A DNA stretch of 64,000 bases from Bacteroides faecium (GCF_012113595.1 NZ_CP050831.1:2294001-2358000), one strand, 5' to 3'; shown: positions 19,325-28,168, counted from the first letter of the stretch. The notes: generated by a model from the sequence alone, not told the origin. Numbers and translations: made by a program.

Positions 19325-19412
19325 GTCTCTAATTTAAAGTTATTTTATCAAAATCAAATATATCTCTCTAAAAAATACCTACTGAAAACTATATTCTCTT
19401 CAATCTTATTCC

Positions 19413-21623
19413 CTAAAATTTCTTTAGTCCTTTTACTTCCGCTTTATCCTTTACTTCCTTGATACTGATGGCATAACCGCCACCGTTGGCAGCGCGCAAG
19501 TTCAGTTTGCTTTTGTTTGTCAGGATACCTTTTTTGATGGTATAAGCTTGCGGATTTTCTTTCCAGTCAGCATCTTTAGCATCCGCATAAACAGTGGCAA
19601 TGTATTGTTTTCCCGGTGTGAGGAAGTCGAATACCAGTTTGGAAGTATGACCGTTCTCACCGGCTGTACAACCTACATACCAGTCGCCTGTACCTTTTGC
19701 CTTACGGGCGATAGTGATATATTCTCCCGGTTCTGCTTCCAGATAGTTTGTCTCGTCCCAGTCGATTGCCACGTCTTTGATAAATTGGAAAGCATCCATG
19801 AAACGTTCGTAGTTTTCAGGAATATCGGCAGCCATTTGCAGCGGGCTGTACATGGTCACGTACAAGGCTAACTGGCGGGCGATGGTAGAACGTACCTGTG
19901 AATTGTTTGCAGGATTCATCTTGTTGCAATGAGTTTCGAAGATACCCGGAGTGTAATCCATCGGGCCGCCGACCAGACGGGTGAAAGGAAGTATAGTCGT
20001 GTGATATACTTTATTTCCACCGAATGATTCGTATTCGGTTCCGCGTGCGGATTCGTTGCCGATTAAGTTAGGATACGTGCGGCAGATACCTGTCGGGCGG
20101 GTTGCTTCGTGAGCATTTACCATGATTTTGTAGTCGGCTGCTTTCGTCACTGCATACAGGTAGTGGTTGTTCATCCATTGTCCGTAGTGGTGTTCGCCGC
20201 GAGGAATGATATTGCCTACATAACCGCTCTTTACAGAATTGTAACCGTTGTCTACCATAAACTGGTAAGCCTTGTCCATATGGCGTTCGTAGTTGCGGAC
20301 AGATGCGGAAGTTTCGTGGTGCATCATCATCTTGATACCTTTGCTCGCTGCGTAACGATGTACTTCTTTTACATCGAAATCCGGATACGGAGTGACGAAG
20401 TCGAATACATAATCCTTACTGTTGCCGAACCAGTCTTCCCAACCTTCATTCCAGCCTTCTACCAGTACAGCGTCGAATCCGTTTGCTGCGGCGAAGTCAA
20501 TATAGCGTTTCACGTTGGCAGTGTTGGCAGAATGTTTGCCGTTCGGTTTGGTTTTAGAGTAATCCGTTTCTCCCAGTTTTACGCTGGTCAGTTCGTCGGT
20601 ATAAGCCCATGAACCTTTTCCGGTAATCATATCCCACCATACGCCGATATATTTCACAGGCTTCACCCATGAAGCGGCATCTGCGATTTTGCATGGCTCA
20701 TTCAGGTTCAGAGTGATGCGGGATGCAAGAATATTGCGGGCATCATCGCTGACGATAACGGTACGCCACGGAGTATTGCAGGGAGTTTGCAGATAACCTT
20801 TGTCTCCTTTAGCATCCGGAGTCAGCCAGGATTCGAATACCATATTCTTGTCGTCCAGGTTCAGGTGCATGCAAGAGTAATCGATAAGAGCTGCTTCGTG
20901 AAGATTGATATATAAACCGTCATCCGTTTTCATCATCAGTGCAGTCTGTACGCCTGTCTGTGAGAAAGGAGTCTGAGAAGAGTTCGGAGTAATGGCTTCT
21001 TTCATCAAACCTCTGATTTCTGACAGGCGGGAGATAGTATAATCATATTCCTGAGTGTCATAGTCGCCCGGTATCCAGTAAGCGATGTGGTCGCCTGCCA
21101 TTGCAAACTGGGAATGTTCTTCTTTGATGATGAAGTAGTTCAAAGATTTCTGCTGCGGGAATTCGTAGCGGAATCCTAAACCATCGTTGAACAACCGGAA
21201 ACGGATAAGGATAGAACGGTCGTTCATGGGCTGATACAGCGTGGCTGCCAGTTCGTTATAATGATTGTGGATTTCTTTTTCTTCTCCCCATACCGGTTGC
21301 CAGGTTTCGTTGAATGTGGAAGTCTTGACGTCTTTCACTTCGAATCCGTTATAAAGATTAGTCTTTGAATCAAGTTTTGTCAGATCCCGGCGGTCTACCC
21401 AGTCGAAATCTGTGCGGGTATTATCTTCTTTCTTTAATTCCAGTCCCAGGGTACTTGGTTTGATAACTGTTTTGCCTTTATAAATCAAGTCGTACGTTGG
21501 AGCACCTTCTTTGTTAACTTGGAAGGTCATTACCAGATTTCCATCCGGTGAAGTCAGTTTCTGTTGTGCATTCGCTATAAACGAGATACAGAGAAATGCG
21601 ATGAGCAAAAGATTCTTTTTCAT
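19413..21623 (-). CDS. susB: SusB GH97 alpha-glucosidase
   Basis: A 736-residue periplasmic enzyme with an N-terminal signal peptide (CISFIANAQQ). Five Glu residues known from B. thetaiotaomicron SusB structures are all present two positions earlier, in line with a protein two residues shorter: Glu192, Glu506 and Glu524 (calcium ligands), Glu437 (with Glu506, base side) and Glu530 (acid). Motifs are QEYDY, HHETSA, NAHEATRPTG and NESARGTEYE. GH97 SusB inverts the anomeric centre and releases glucose from maltooligosaccharides. It is the first gene of the leftward operon, preceded by a -7 box and a candidate SusR element. Confidence 0.96.
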   Translation of the reverse strand: MKKNLLLIAFLCISFIANAQQKLTSPDGNLVMTFQVNKEGAPTYDLIYKGKTVIKPSTLGLELKKEDNTRTDFDWVDRRDLTKLDSKTNLYNGFEVKDVKTSTFNETWQPVWGEEKEIHNHYNELAATLYQPMNDRSILIRFRLFNDGLGFRYEFPQQKSLNYFIIKEEHSQFAMAGDHIAYWIPGDYDTQEYDYTISRLSEIRGLMKEAITPNSSQTPFSQTGVQTALMMKTDDGLYINLHEAALIDYSCMHLNLDDKNMVFESWLTPDAKGDKGYLQTPCNTPWRTVIVSDDARNILASRITLNLNEPCKIADAASWVKPVKYIGVWWDMITGKGSWAYTDELTSVKLGETDYSKTKPNGKHSANTANVKRYIDFAAANGFDAVLVEGWNEGWEDWFGNSKDYVFDFVTPYPDFDVKEVHRYAASKGIKMMMHHETSASVRNYERHMDKAYQFMVDNGYNSVKSGYVGNIIPRGEHHYGQWMNNHYLYAVTKAADYKIMVNAHEATRPTGICRTYPNLIGNESARGTEYESFGGNKVYHTTILPFTRLVGGPMDYTPGIFETHCNKMNPANNSQVRSTIARQLALYVTMYSPLQMAADIPENYERFMDAFQFIKDVAIDWDETNYLEAEPGEYITIARKAKGTGDWYVGCTAGENGHTSKLVFDFLTPGKQYIATVYADAKDADWKENPQAYTIKKGILTNKSKLNLRAANGGGYAISIKEVKDKAEVKGLKKF

Positions 21624-21688
21624 TTTATTCTTATGGTATTAAATTGTGAGCTAACTGATAATTTTATTCCTTGTTGTTTCGGATATTG

Positions 21689-21696
21689 CAAATGTA
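21689..21696 (-). promoter_or_regulatory. -7 box of the susB operon
   Basis: On the leftward strand this reads TACATTTG. No TTTG -33 box is present at the proper distance, as expected for an activator-dependent promoter. Exactly the same -7 box occurs before susA. Confidence 0.65.
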
Positions 21697-21720
21697 GCGA
21701 CCGTCTGAACAAAGTTCTTC

Positions 21721-21736
21721 GATTAGAATAAAAATA
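21721..21736 (-). promoter_or_regulatory. Candidate SusR-binding element upstream of susB
   Basis: GATTAGAATAAAAATA (given on the + strand) begins 25 bases from the end of the -7 box, the same distance as the matching element before susA (14 of 16 positions identical). Binding by SusR is inferred. Confidence 0.5.
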
Positions 21737-21822
21737 CAAGTTAGTATAAACTTTATTGTTTTGATTTATAGCTAAATAACTGCTTGGATACTTCGGATAA
21801 ATATAAGTCGTAGTGAACTTCT

Positions 21823-23676
21823 TTAAAAGGATAAAAGGTATATTCCACGACCCGGAAGTGTTAAATCCTTTCCTAGTTCTACTTTTTTATCTTCCAATAC
21901 ATTGTATGCAGAAGTATCAGGCAGTATTTCCCGGTAAGTATCCAAGCTGATAGTCTGTTCCCGGTCTGTTCCATTCAGGAAAACAACGACCGATTTATCA
22001 CCTTGTTTTCTTTCATACGCATAGATACCTTTACTCGGTGCGAAGTGTTTCAGTTTTCCTTTGGCTATGACTTCGTTTCCTTTTCTCCATTGGAGCAGCT
22101 TCTGTAAATAAGAGAAAGCTTCATTTTGTAGCGGAGTGCGGTTTGCCGCATCGAAGTAATTATGAGTATCATTTTGCCAGCCGCCCGGGAAGTCACAGCG
22201 AAGTGCTCCGTCACCGTTGGTTTTATCGGCAGCCATCAGGATTTCTGTTCCGTAGTATATTTGTGGAATTCCGCGTGTTGTCAGAAGGAACACTAATGCT
22301 TGTTTGTATCGGTTCAGGTTTTTAGTATCCGCTTCCGAACGATAAAAACGGGAAGTGTCGTGATTATCCAGGAAAGTCAATAGATTCATCGGGTCGGCAA
22401 AGACGATATCTTGCGACAGGTATTCGTAAAGTCGGCACAGTCCGCCGTTCCAGTCGGTTGTTTCCTCATCGAAAGCTTTGTTCATATGTTCCATCAATGG
22501 GAAGTCCATAACAGTGGGCAGGTAGGTGTTTTTAGGATAGGTCAGTTTGCTGTCTTTCTGCCAATAAGAGATAAGTACATTGCTGCCTAACCAAGTTTCG
22601 CCTACAATATTGAATTTGGGATACTCTTCGTTTACTGCCTTGCACCAATGAGCCATCATGTCAAAGTTCGCATAAGGGTGCGTATCCTGGCGGATTCCGT
22701 TAATACCGGCATACTCTATCCACCAGATACTACTCTGAATCAGATAAGTAGCTACATGGCGGTTCCGTTGGTTGAAATCCGGCATAACCTGGCTGAACCA
22801 GCCGTCGACTGCTATTTTCTTCTCATAATCGGAAGCATACGGGTCTAGCTGGGTAGCGGTTTTAAAACTTGTCTGCACATAGTTGCCTTTGAAGTTGAAC
22901 CAGTCTTTGGAAGGCATATCCTTATATAGATAGTTCTCACTACCGCAGTGGTTGAAAATCATATCCATTACTACTTTCATCCCTTTGGCATGTGCCTGGT
23001 CTACAAGATTCCGGAATTCTTCATTATTCCCGAAGCGGCGGTCTGCCTGATAATAATCAGTGATAGCATAGCCGTGGTAAGAGCCTTCCTTCATGTCATT
23101 TTCCTGAATCGGGTTCAGCCATATACTCGTCACACCTAAGTCTGCAATATAGTCCAAGTGTTTTTCTATCCCTTTGAAGTCACCGCCATGGCGGGCGAAA
23201 GAGTCGTTGCGGTCTACCCTGGCTTCTAACATTCCGGGAACTATGTCATTAGAAGAATCACCGTTTGCGAAACGGTCCGGCATAATGAGATAAAGCACAT
23301 CGCTGGAGTTGAATCCTTCTATCTGAGAAGAATCCGGTTTTCTTTCTTTAAGCTCATAAGGGATTACAGTCTGTTTTTTACCCTGTTTCAGAATCATGTT
23401 GAATGTCTGCGGGGCTGCTTCCGAGATATTCAGATAGACAATCAGGTAGTTTGGATTTTCCTGCTTGACAACCTCTTGCAAGGTGATGTCTTCGGAAGAG
23501 ATGCTGACTTCAGCAGACGCTATATGTTCTCCATATAACAAAATCTGCAACTCCGGATTTTTCATGCCTGCCCACCAAAAAGCAGGGGCTACTTTTTTTA
23601 TGACAGTTGCGGCATATACCGGGCTGCAACCAAATAGTAGTACAAGTAAGATTACAAATAGAAAATTCTTTTTCAT
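21823..23676 (-). CDS. susA: SusA GH13 neopullulanase
   Basis: The ATG at 23676 (MKKNFLF) is the likely start, because upstream codons of the longer frame overlap the promoter; this gives 617 residues, the size of B. thetaiotaomicron SusA. An N-terminal domain precedes the GH13 barrel. Predicted catalytic residues are Asp331 (GIRQDTHPY), Glu360 (VGETW) and Asp440 (LDNHDTSRF). SusA cuts maltooligosaccharides in the periplasm. The signal region contains both a lipobox-like FGC (Cys17) and an AYA-like cleavage site (VYAAT), so soluble periplasmic location is known for the family but not certain from sequence. It has its own promoter, divergent from susR. Confidence 0.93.
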   Translation of the reverse strand: MKKNFLFVILLVLLFGCSPVYAATVIKKVAPAFWWAGMKNPELQILLYGEHIASAEVSISSEDITLQEVVKQENPNYLIVYLNISEAAPQTFNMILKQGKKQTVIPYELKERKPDSSQIEGFNSSDVLYLIMPDRFANGDSSNDIVPGMLEARVDRNDSFARHGGDFKGIEKHLDYIADLGVTSIWLNPIQENDMKEGSYHGYAITDYYQADRRFGNNEEFRNLVDQAHAKGMKVVMDMIFNHCGSENYLYKDMPSKDWFNFKGNYVQTSFKTATQLDPYASDYEKKIAVDGWFSQVMPDFNQRNRHVATYLIQSSIWWIEYAGINGIRQDTHPYANFDMMAHWCKAVNEEYPKFNIVGETWLGSNVLISYWQKDSKLTYPKNTYLPTVMDFPLMEHMNKAFDEETTDWNGGLCRLYEYLSQDIVFADPMNLLTFLDNHDTSRFYRSEADTKNLNRYKQALVFLLTTRGIPQIYYGTEILMAADKTNGDGALRCDFPGGWQNDTHNYFDAANRTPLQNEAFSYLQKLLQWRKGNEVIAKGKLKHFAPSKGIYAYERKQGDKSVVVFLNGTDREQTISLDTYREILPDTSAYNVLEDKKVELGKDLTLPGRGIYLLSF

Positions 23677-23718
23677 GGTAACATAGATTTTAAATGTTTG
23701 CTCGGCGAACCGATGTTG

Positions 23719-23726
23719 CAAATGTA
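23719..23726 (-). promoter_or_regulatory. -7 box of susA
   Basis: The leftward strand reads TACATTTG, within the longer match TTGCAAATGTAG shared with the susB promoter. No TTTG -33 box is seen. Confidence 0.65.
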
Positions 23727-23750
23727 GGGGGATAGGGGAAAGCATTTGGG

Positions 23751-23766
23751 GACTAGAATATAAATA
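23751..23766 (-). promoter_or_regulatory. Candidate SusR-binding element upstream of susA
   Basis: GACTAGAATATAAATA (given on the + strand) begins 25 bases past the -7 box, exactly as before susB. The intervening 23 bases after TGCAAATGTAG differ between the two promoters, so the match is not simple duplication of the whole region. Confidence 0.5.
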
Positions 23767-23770
23767 TAAA

Positions 23771-23839
23771 TACTTGTAATACTCATTTTGTTGAAAATGA
23801 GCGTATTACTTGTTGGGGGACTATGCGAAAATACAAGTA
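23771..23839. promoter_or_regulatory. Inverted repeat and TACTTGTA octamers in the susA-susR gap
   Basis: AATACTCATTTT (23778-23789) is nearly inverted by AAAATGAGCGTATT (23794-23807). TACTTGTA or TACTTGTT flanks it at 23771-23778 and 23807-23814, and the reverse form TACAAGTA follows at 23832-23839. A similar TACAAGTT is at 21735-21742 before susB. It may serve susA activation or susR control. Confidence 0.4.
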
Positions 23840-23889
23840 GGAATTAAAATAATTTTGACCGTCTGTTTCATAATCATTACTATATTCAT

Positions 23890-23897
23890 TATATTTG
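23890..23897 (+). promoter_or_regulatory. -7 box of susR
   Basis: TATATTTG lies 22 bases before the susR ATG and matches TAnnTTTG. No convincing -33 box is visible. Confidence 0.55.
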
Positions 23898-23919
23898 TGA
23901 CATCTTTAAAAAGTAACCT

Positions 23920-25515
23920 ATGAGAAATGTAGCCTATATCTTAGCTTTTCTTTTAGTTTGTCCGACTTTACTGTTTGCGACACAGACGGATGATAATGCG
24001 GCAGTCCTTAAAAGACTGGATGATATTATAAATAAGAAAGAGACTTTTCTGGTTCAGAAGGAGAAAGCTATTGATGCGCTGAAAATGCAGCTCGCTCATT
24101 CGGTTGCTCCTGCTGATAAATATCAGTTGTATGGCTCTTTATTCGATGCCTATCTTCATTATCAGGCAGATTCTGCGCTCCATTATATAAATAGGAGACA
24201 GCAGATTCTCCCCCAACTGAACCGCCCGGAGCTGGCAAATGAGATAATTATTGACCGTGCGACCGCATTGGGAGTGATGGGAATGTATATTGAATCCATG
24301 GAAGAACTGGAGAAAATAAATCCGGAGAAGCTCGACAAACAAACCTTGCTATCCTATTATCAGACTTATCGTGCCTGTTATGGCTGGCTTGCGGATTATA
24401 CCACCAATAAAGAGGAAAAAAAGAAATATCTGAAAAAGACCGATTTATACCGGGACTCTATCATTGGTATAATGCCGCCCGAAACAAACCGTACGATTGT
24501 GCTGGCTGAAAAATGTATCGTTACGGGCAAGGCTGATACGGCTTTGGTGATGCTCAGTGATGCGTTGAAGGACGCGGTTGACGAACGTCAGAAAGTCTAT
24601 ATCTACTATACAATGTCCGAAGCGTACGGCATGAAGGGCGATACGGAAAAGGAAGTTTATTATCTGATATTGACAGCTATTGCCGATTTGGAATCTTCGG
24701 TCAGGGAGTATGCTTCATTGCAGAAACTGGCACATCTGATGTATGAACTGGGCGATATAGACCGCGCTTACAAATATCTGAGCTGTTCGATGGAAGACGC
24801 CGTAGCTTGCAATGCCCGCCTGCGTTTTATTGAGGTGACGGAATTCTTTCCTATTATCGACAAGGCTTATAAACTAAAGGAAGAAAAAGAACGTGCGGTT
24901 TCACAGGCAATGCTTGTCAGCGTCAGTCTGCTGTCTTTCTTTCTCCTTATTGCTGTTTTCTATTTGTATCGTTGGATGAAGAAACTGTCTGCCATGCGGC
25001 GTGACTTAAGCTTGGCGAACAAACAGATGCAGGTAGTAAACAAAGAACTGGAACAGACGGGGAAAATTAAAGAAGTGTATATCGCCCGCTATCTTGATAG
25101 ATGTGTCAACTATCTGGATAAGTTGGAAACTTACCGTCGTTCACTGGCGAAGCTGGCTATGGCGTCACGTATCGAGGACCTGTTCAAAGCCATCAAGTCC
25201 GAGCAGTTCATCCGTGACGAGCGGAATGAATTCTATAATGAGTTTGATAAGTCTTTCTTGAAACTGTTCCCGAACTTTATTACCGCCTTTAATGAACTGC
25301 TGGTAGAAGAGGGGCGCATATATCCGAAATCCGACGAACTGCTGACAACGGAACTCCGCATTTTTGCCCTTATTCGCTTGGGAGTGGTAGATAGTAACAA
25401 GATAGCCCATTTCTTGGGCTACTCTTTGGCGACTATCTATAATTATCGTAGCCGCATGCGTAACAAGGCTGCCGGTGATAAAGACCGGTTCGAACAGGAT
25501 GTGATGAATCTATAA
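23920..25515 (+). CDS. susR: SusR transcriptional activator of the sus genes
   Basis: A 531-residue inner-membrane regulator. An N-terminal signal-like segment (residues 1-20) leads into a helical, TPR-like sensor region up to about residue 325. A single membrane span lies at about 331-353 (MLVSVSLLSFFLLIAVFYLY), followed by a coiled-coil-like linker and a cytosolic C-terminal helix-turn-helix region (about 475-515, KIAHFLGYSLATIYNYRSRMR). In B. thetaiotaomicron SusR senses maltose or larger maltooligosaccharides and activates susA and susB-G. It reads away from susA with a 243-base shared control region. Relatives are annotated DUF6377; position makes the SusR name secure. Confidence 0.93.
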   Translation: MRNVAYILAFLLVCPTLLFATQTDDNAAVLKRLDDIINKKETFLVQKEKAIDALKMQLAHSVAPADKYQLYGSLFDAYLHYQADSALHYINRRQQILPQLNRPELANEIIIDRATALGVMGMYIESMEELEKINPEKLDKQTLLSYYQTYRACYGWLADYTTNKEEKKKYLKKTDLYRDSIIGIMPPETNRTIVLAEKCIVTGKADTALVMLSDALKDAVDERQKVYIYYTMSEAYGMKGDTEKEVYYLILTAIADLESSVREYASLQKLAHLMYELGDIDRAYKYLSCSMEDAVACNARLRFIEVTEFFPIIDKAYKLKEEKERAVSQAMLVSVSLLSFFLLIAVFYLYRWMKKLSAMRRDLSLANKQMQVVNKELEQTGKIKEVYIARYLDRCVNYLDKLETYRRSLAKLAMASRIEDLFKAIKSEQFIRDERNEFYNEFDKSFLKLFPNFITAFNELLVEEGRIYPKSDELLTTELRIFALIRLGVVDSNKIAHFLGYSLATIYNYRSRMRNKAAGDKDRFEQDVMNL

Positions 25516-25588
25516 TCTGATTTGGAAGATAGTTATTGTATTACAACTTTGTAACATATTAAGGTGAATAATGCCTATAAATGAAGGT

Positions 25589-25619
25589 AATATCCACTAT
25601 TAGTATGCGAATATCCACT
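25589..25619 (+). promoter_or_regulatory. Direct repeat AATATCCACT before the alkaline phosphatase gene
   Basis: Two exact 10-base copies at 25589-25598 and 25610-25619 start 21 bases apart, two helical turns, just upstream of the -7 box at 25640. The sequence does not look like an E. coli Pho box. A regulator site is inferred. Confidence 0.45.
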
Positions 25620-25639
25620 GCGTATCCCCTAATTTTTTC

Positions 25640-25647
25640 TATCTTTG
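25640..25647 (+). promoter_or_regulatory. -7 box of the alkaline phosphatase gene
   Basis: TATCTTTG, 35 bases before the ATG at 25683. No standard -33 box; the repeats upstream may replace it. Confidence 0.6.
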
Positions 25648-25682
25648 TAGGCAACTAATCTAATAATTAATTTGCTAAAAGA

Positions 25683-27083
25683 ATGAAAAAGTTAATCTAT
25701 TCGTTGTTCTTTGTCCTCATTTCCGTTGCAGCAAACGGTCAGGCAAAGTACATATTCTATTTCATCGGGGATGGAATGGGAGTGAACCAGGTAAATGGTA
25801 CGGAAATGTATCAGGCAGAACTTCAAAACGGACGTATCGGCGTCGAGCCTTTGTTATTCACTCAATTTCCGGTCGCTACCATGGCCACTACTTTCTCTGC
25901 AACTAATTCTGTAACCGACTCTGCCGCCGCAGGTACCGCACTGGCTACGGGAAAGAAAACTTATAATCACGCTATCTCTGTAGGAGAAGATAAAAATGCG
26001 ATTCAGACGGTAGCGGAACAAGCTAAGAAAGCCGGCAAAAAGGTAGGTGTAACTACTTCTGTCAGTGTAGACCATGCTACTCCTGCCGCATTTTATGCAC
26101 ACCAGCCGGATCGTAATATGTATTATGAAATAGCTCTAGACTTACCGAAAGCTAATTTTGACTTTTACGCAGGCGGTGGCTTCCTGAAACCGACTACCTC
26201 TTTTGACAAGAAAGATGCTCCGAGTATTTTTCCTATCTTTGAAGAAGCCGGATATACAGTTGCACGTGGTTACAACGACTATAAAGCTAAAGCCGGAAAA
26301 GCAGACAAAATGATTCTTATCCAGGAAGAAGGTGCTAACCCGTCTTGCCTGCCTTATGCAATTGACCGTAAAGAAGGTGATCTGACATTAGCACAGATTA
26401 CTGAAAGCGCTATCGACTTCCTGACTAAAGGTAAGAACAAAGGCTTCTTCCTGATGGTAGAAGGTGGAAAGATCGACTGGGCTTGCCATTCAAACGATGT
26501 TGCTACTGTATTCAATGAAGTGAAAGACATGGACAACGCTATAAAAGTAGCTTATGAATTCTACAAGAAACATCCGAAAGAAACATTAATCGTCGTTACC
26601 GCAGACCACGAAACCGGTGGAATCGTTCTTGGTACGGGTAAATATGAATTGAACCTGAAAGCACTGCAATATCAGAACCATTCTGCTGACGGACTTTCTC
26701 AACGTATCAGCGAATTGAGAAAAGCAAAAGGCAACAAAGTGACCTGGGAAGATATGAAAGAATTCCTTGGTAAAGAAATGGGTTTCTGGAAAGAACTGCC
26801 TATCTCTTGGGAGCAGGAAAGGGCATTGCATGACGAATTTGAGAAATCATTTGTGAAGAACAAAGTGGTGTTTGCTGAAAGCATGTACTCAAAGAGCGAA
26901 CCGATGGCTGCATGCGCAAAACGCGTAATGAATGAAATTGCTATGGTCGGCTGGGTAAGCGGCGGACACTCTGCAGGTTTTGTTCCAGTATTCGCTATCG
27001 GAGCAGGCTCTCATCTATTCGGTGAAAAGATTGATAATACTGAAATCCCGAAGAGAATTGCCAAAGCGGGAGGATATAAATAA
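25683..27083 (+). CDS. Alkaline phosphatase (PhoA superfamily)
   Basis: A 466-residue periplasmic enzyme with a signal peptide ending near residue 19 (VAANGQA). The metal/active-site motifs are visible: FIGDGMG near residue 27 and VTDSAAAGTA with nucleophile Ser80, followed by TGKKTYN; later GGKIDWACHSND and TADHETGG supply metal ligands, and SGGHSAG a final His. It releases phosphate from monoesters. It starts 167 bases after susR but has its own promoter, so it is not part of the sus system. A strong bidirectional terminator follows it. Confidence 0.92.
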   Translation: MKKLIYSLFFVLISVAANGQAKYIFYFIGDGMGVNQVNGTEMYQAELQNGRIGVEPLLFTQFPVATMATTFSATNSVTDSAAAGTALATGKKTYNHAISVGEDKNAIQTVAEQAKKAGKKVGVTTSVSVDHATPAAFYAHQPDRNMYYEIALDLPKANFDFYAGGGFLKPTTSFDKKDAPSIFPIFEEAGYTVARGYNDYKAKAGKADKMILIQEEGANPSCLPYAIDRKEGDLTLAQITESAIDFLTKGKNKGFFLMVEGGKIDWACHSNDVATVFNEVKDMDNAIKVAYEFYKKHPKETLIVVTADHETGGIVLGTGKYELNLKALQYQNHSADGLSQRISELRKAKGNKVTWEDMKEFLGKEMGFWKELPISWEQERALHDEFEKSFVKNKVVFAESMYSKSEPMAACAKRVMNEIAMVGWVSGGHSAGFVPVFAIGAGSHLFGEKIDNTEIPKRIAKAGGYK

Positions 27084-27100
27084 TAATATCGGCACAAAGC

Positions 27101-27147
27101 ATATAAAGAAAGCCGGAAGTTCAATGAGCTTCCGGCTTTCTTTATAT
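27101..27147. terminator. Bidirectional terminator between alkaline phosphatase and efp
   Basis: Perfect 19-bp arms at 27101-27119 and 27129-27147 around a 9-base loop; the core is GCCGGAAG/CTTCCGGC, with AAAGAAA and TTTCTTT outside. It serves both convergent genes. Confidence 0.92.
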
Positions 27148-27162
27148 AATGTACTATGTAAA

Positions 27163-27729
27163 TTATGCTTTCACACGTCCTACATAAGAACCGTCACGAG
27201 TGTCGATTTCGATTGTTTCACCTTCACTGATGAACAAAGGAACACGAACTGTTGCGCCTGATTCCACAGTAGCAGGTTTCAATGTGTTGGTAGCTGTATC
27301 ACCTTTCATACCCGGTTCTGTATAAGTCACTTTCATCTGAACCTTGATTGGCATGTCAGCGTAAAGTACCGTTTCGGTAGAAGCGTCAGAAACAACCTCA
27401 AGTACCGCACCTTCGAGCAGGAAGTCAACACCGTTGATCAGGTCATGAGCGATAGGATGCTGGTCAAAAGTTTCCTGATTCATGAAGATAAAATCGTCTC
27501 CTTCTTTATATAAGAACTGATAGGGACGACGTTCAACACGTACATCTTCCAGCTTTTCACCGATGTTGAAACGACGTTCGAGAACGTATCCGCTAACTAC
27601 ATCTTTCAGTTTAGTACGCATGAAAGTGTTACCTTTACCTGGTTTTACATGCAGGAATTCTACACAGAAATAGAGCTTTCCGTCCATACGGATACAAGTT
27701 CCGTTTTTGATGTCTTGAGCATTAATCAT
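27163..27729 (-). CDS. efp: Elongation factor P
   Basis: A 188-residue protein of normal EF-P length with three beta-barrel domains. The tip of domain I reads VKPGKGN, with Lys32 at the position that is modified in many species, so it is the lysine type rather than the arginine (EarP) type. The C-terminal GETIEIDTRDGSYVGRVKA is the classical EF-P ending. EF-P rescues ribosomes stalled at polyproline. The gene is alone on its strand, with promoter at 27788-27819 divergent from rpmH. Confidence 0.97.
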   Translation of the reverse strand: MINAQDIKNGTCIRMDGKLYFCVEFLHVKPGKGNTFMRTKLKDVVSGYVLERRFNIGEKLEDVRVERRPYQFLYKEGDDFIFMNQETFDQHPIAHDLINGVDFLLEGAVLEVVSDASTETVLYADMPIKVQMKVTYTEPGMKGDTATNTLKPATVESGATVRVPLFISEGETIEIDTRDGSYVGRVKA

Positions 27730-27787
27730 ACTGCTGTTTTTCTTTTTATAATCTTGTTATTTAATTGTTTTCGTTGGAAATCGAGTG

Positions 27788-27819
27788 CAAAAGTAATCTA
27801 AATCGGTAAAAAACACAAA
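27788..27819 (-). promoter_or_regulatory. Promoter of efp
   Basis: Leftward strand: -33 TTTG (27816-27819), 20-base spacer, -7 TACTTTTG (27788-27795). Confidence 0.75.
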
Positions 27820-27846
27820 AACTTTTGAGCAAAAATGAGTTATCTC

Positions 27847-27877
27847 TTGGTTAATTTAAAAAAAGTGCCTATTTTTG
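27847..27877 (+). promoter_or_regulatory. Promoter of rpmH
   Basis: TTG at 27847-27849 (in CTTGG) and -7 box TATTTTTG at 27870-27877, 20 bases apart. Confidence 0.7.
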
Positions 27878-27921
27878 CAGCCCGATTACGTAGAATAATA
27901 ACATAAAAACAAGATACAGTA

Positions 27922-28080
27922 ATGAAAAGAACATTTCAACCCTCTAACAGAAAGAGAAAGAACAAACACGGTTTCCGTGAGAGAATGGCATCGGCTAACG
28001 GTCGTAGAGTGTTAGCAGCTCGCCGTGCAAAAGGCAGAAAGAAACTAACTGTTTCTGATGAGTACAACGGACAGAAGTGA
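27922..28080 (+). CDS. rpmH: 50S ribosomal protein L34
   Basis: A 52-residue, strongly basic protein. It begins MKRTFQPSNRKRKNKHGFR and continues with RMASANGRRVLAARRAKGRKKL, the signature of L34, with a short Bacteroidetes-type tail (TVSDEYNGQK). L34 is a component of the large ribosomal subunit. In many bacteria it sits by dnaA; here it stands between efp and a PASTA gene with its own promoter and a strong terminator. Confidence 0.98.
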   Translation: MKRTFQPSNRKRKNKHGFRERMASANGRRVLAARRAKGRKKLTVSDEYNGQK

Positions 28081-28094
28081 TAATCACCTGTCAT

Positions 28095-28146
28095 CAGGGA
28101 AACAAAAAAGGCGGAGAATTTAATCTCTGCCTTTTTTGTTTCCCTG
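28095..28146 (+). terminator. Terminator after rpmH
   Basis: CAGGGAAACAAAAAAGGC is mirrored by GCCTTTTTTGTTTCCCTG: an 18-bp perfect stem with a GC/A-T-rich inner part and a small GGAG/CTCT extension. Confidence 0.9.
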
Positions 28147-28168
28147 TTTTCTGAAAAAGAGAATGTTA

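Noticed and set aside
23677..23745. Longer start for SusA
   Set aside because: The added codons overlap the -7 box and the signal peptide starts naturally at MKKNFLF.
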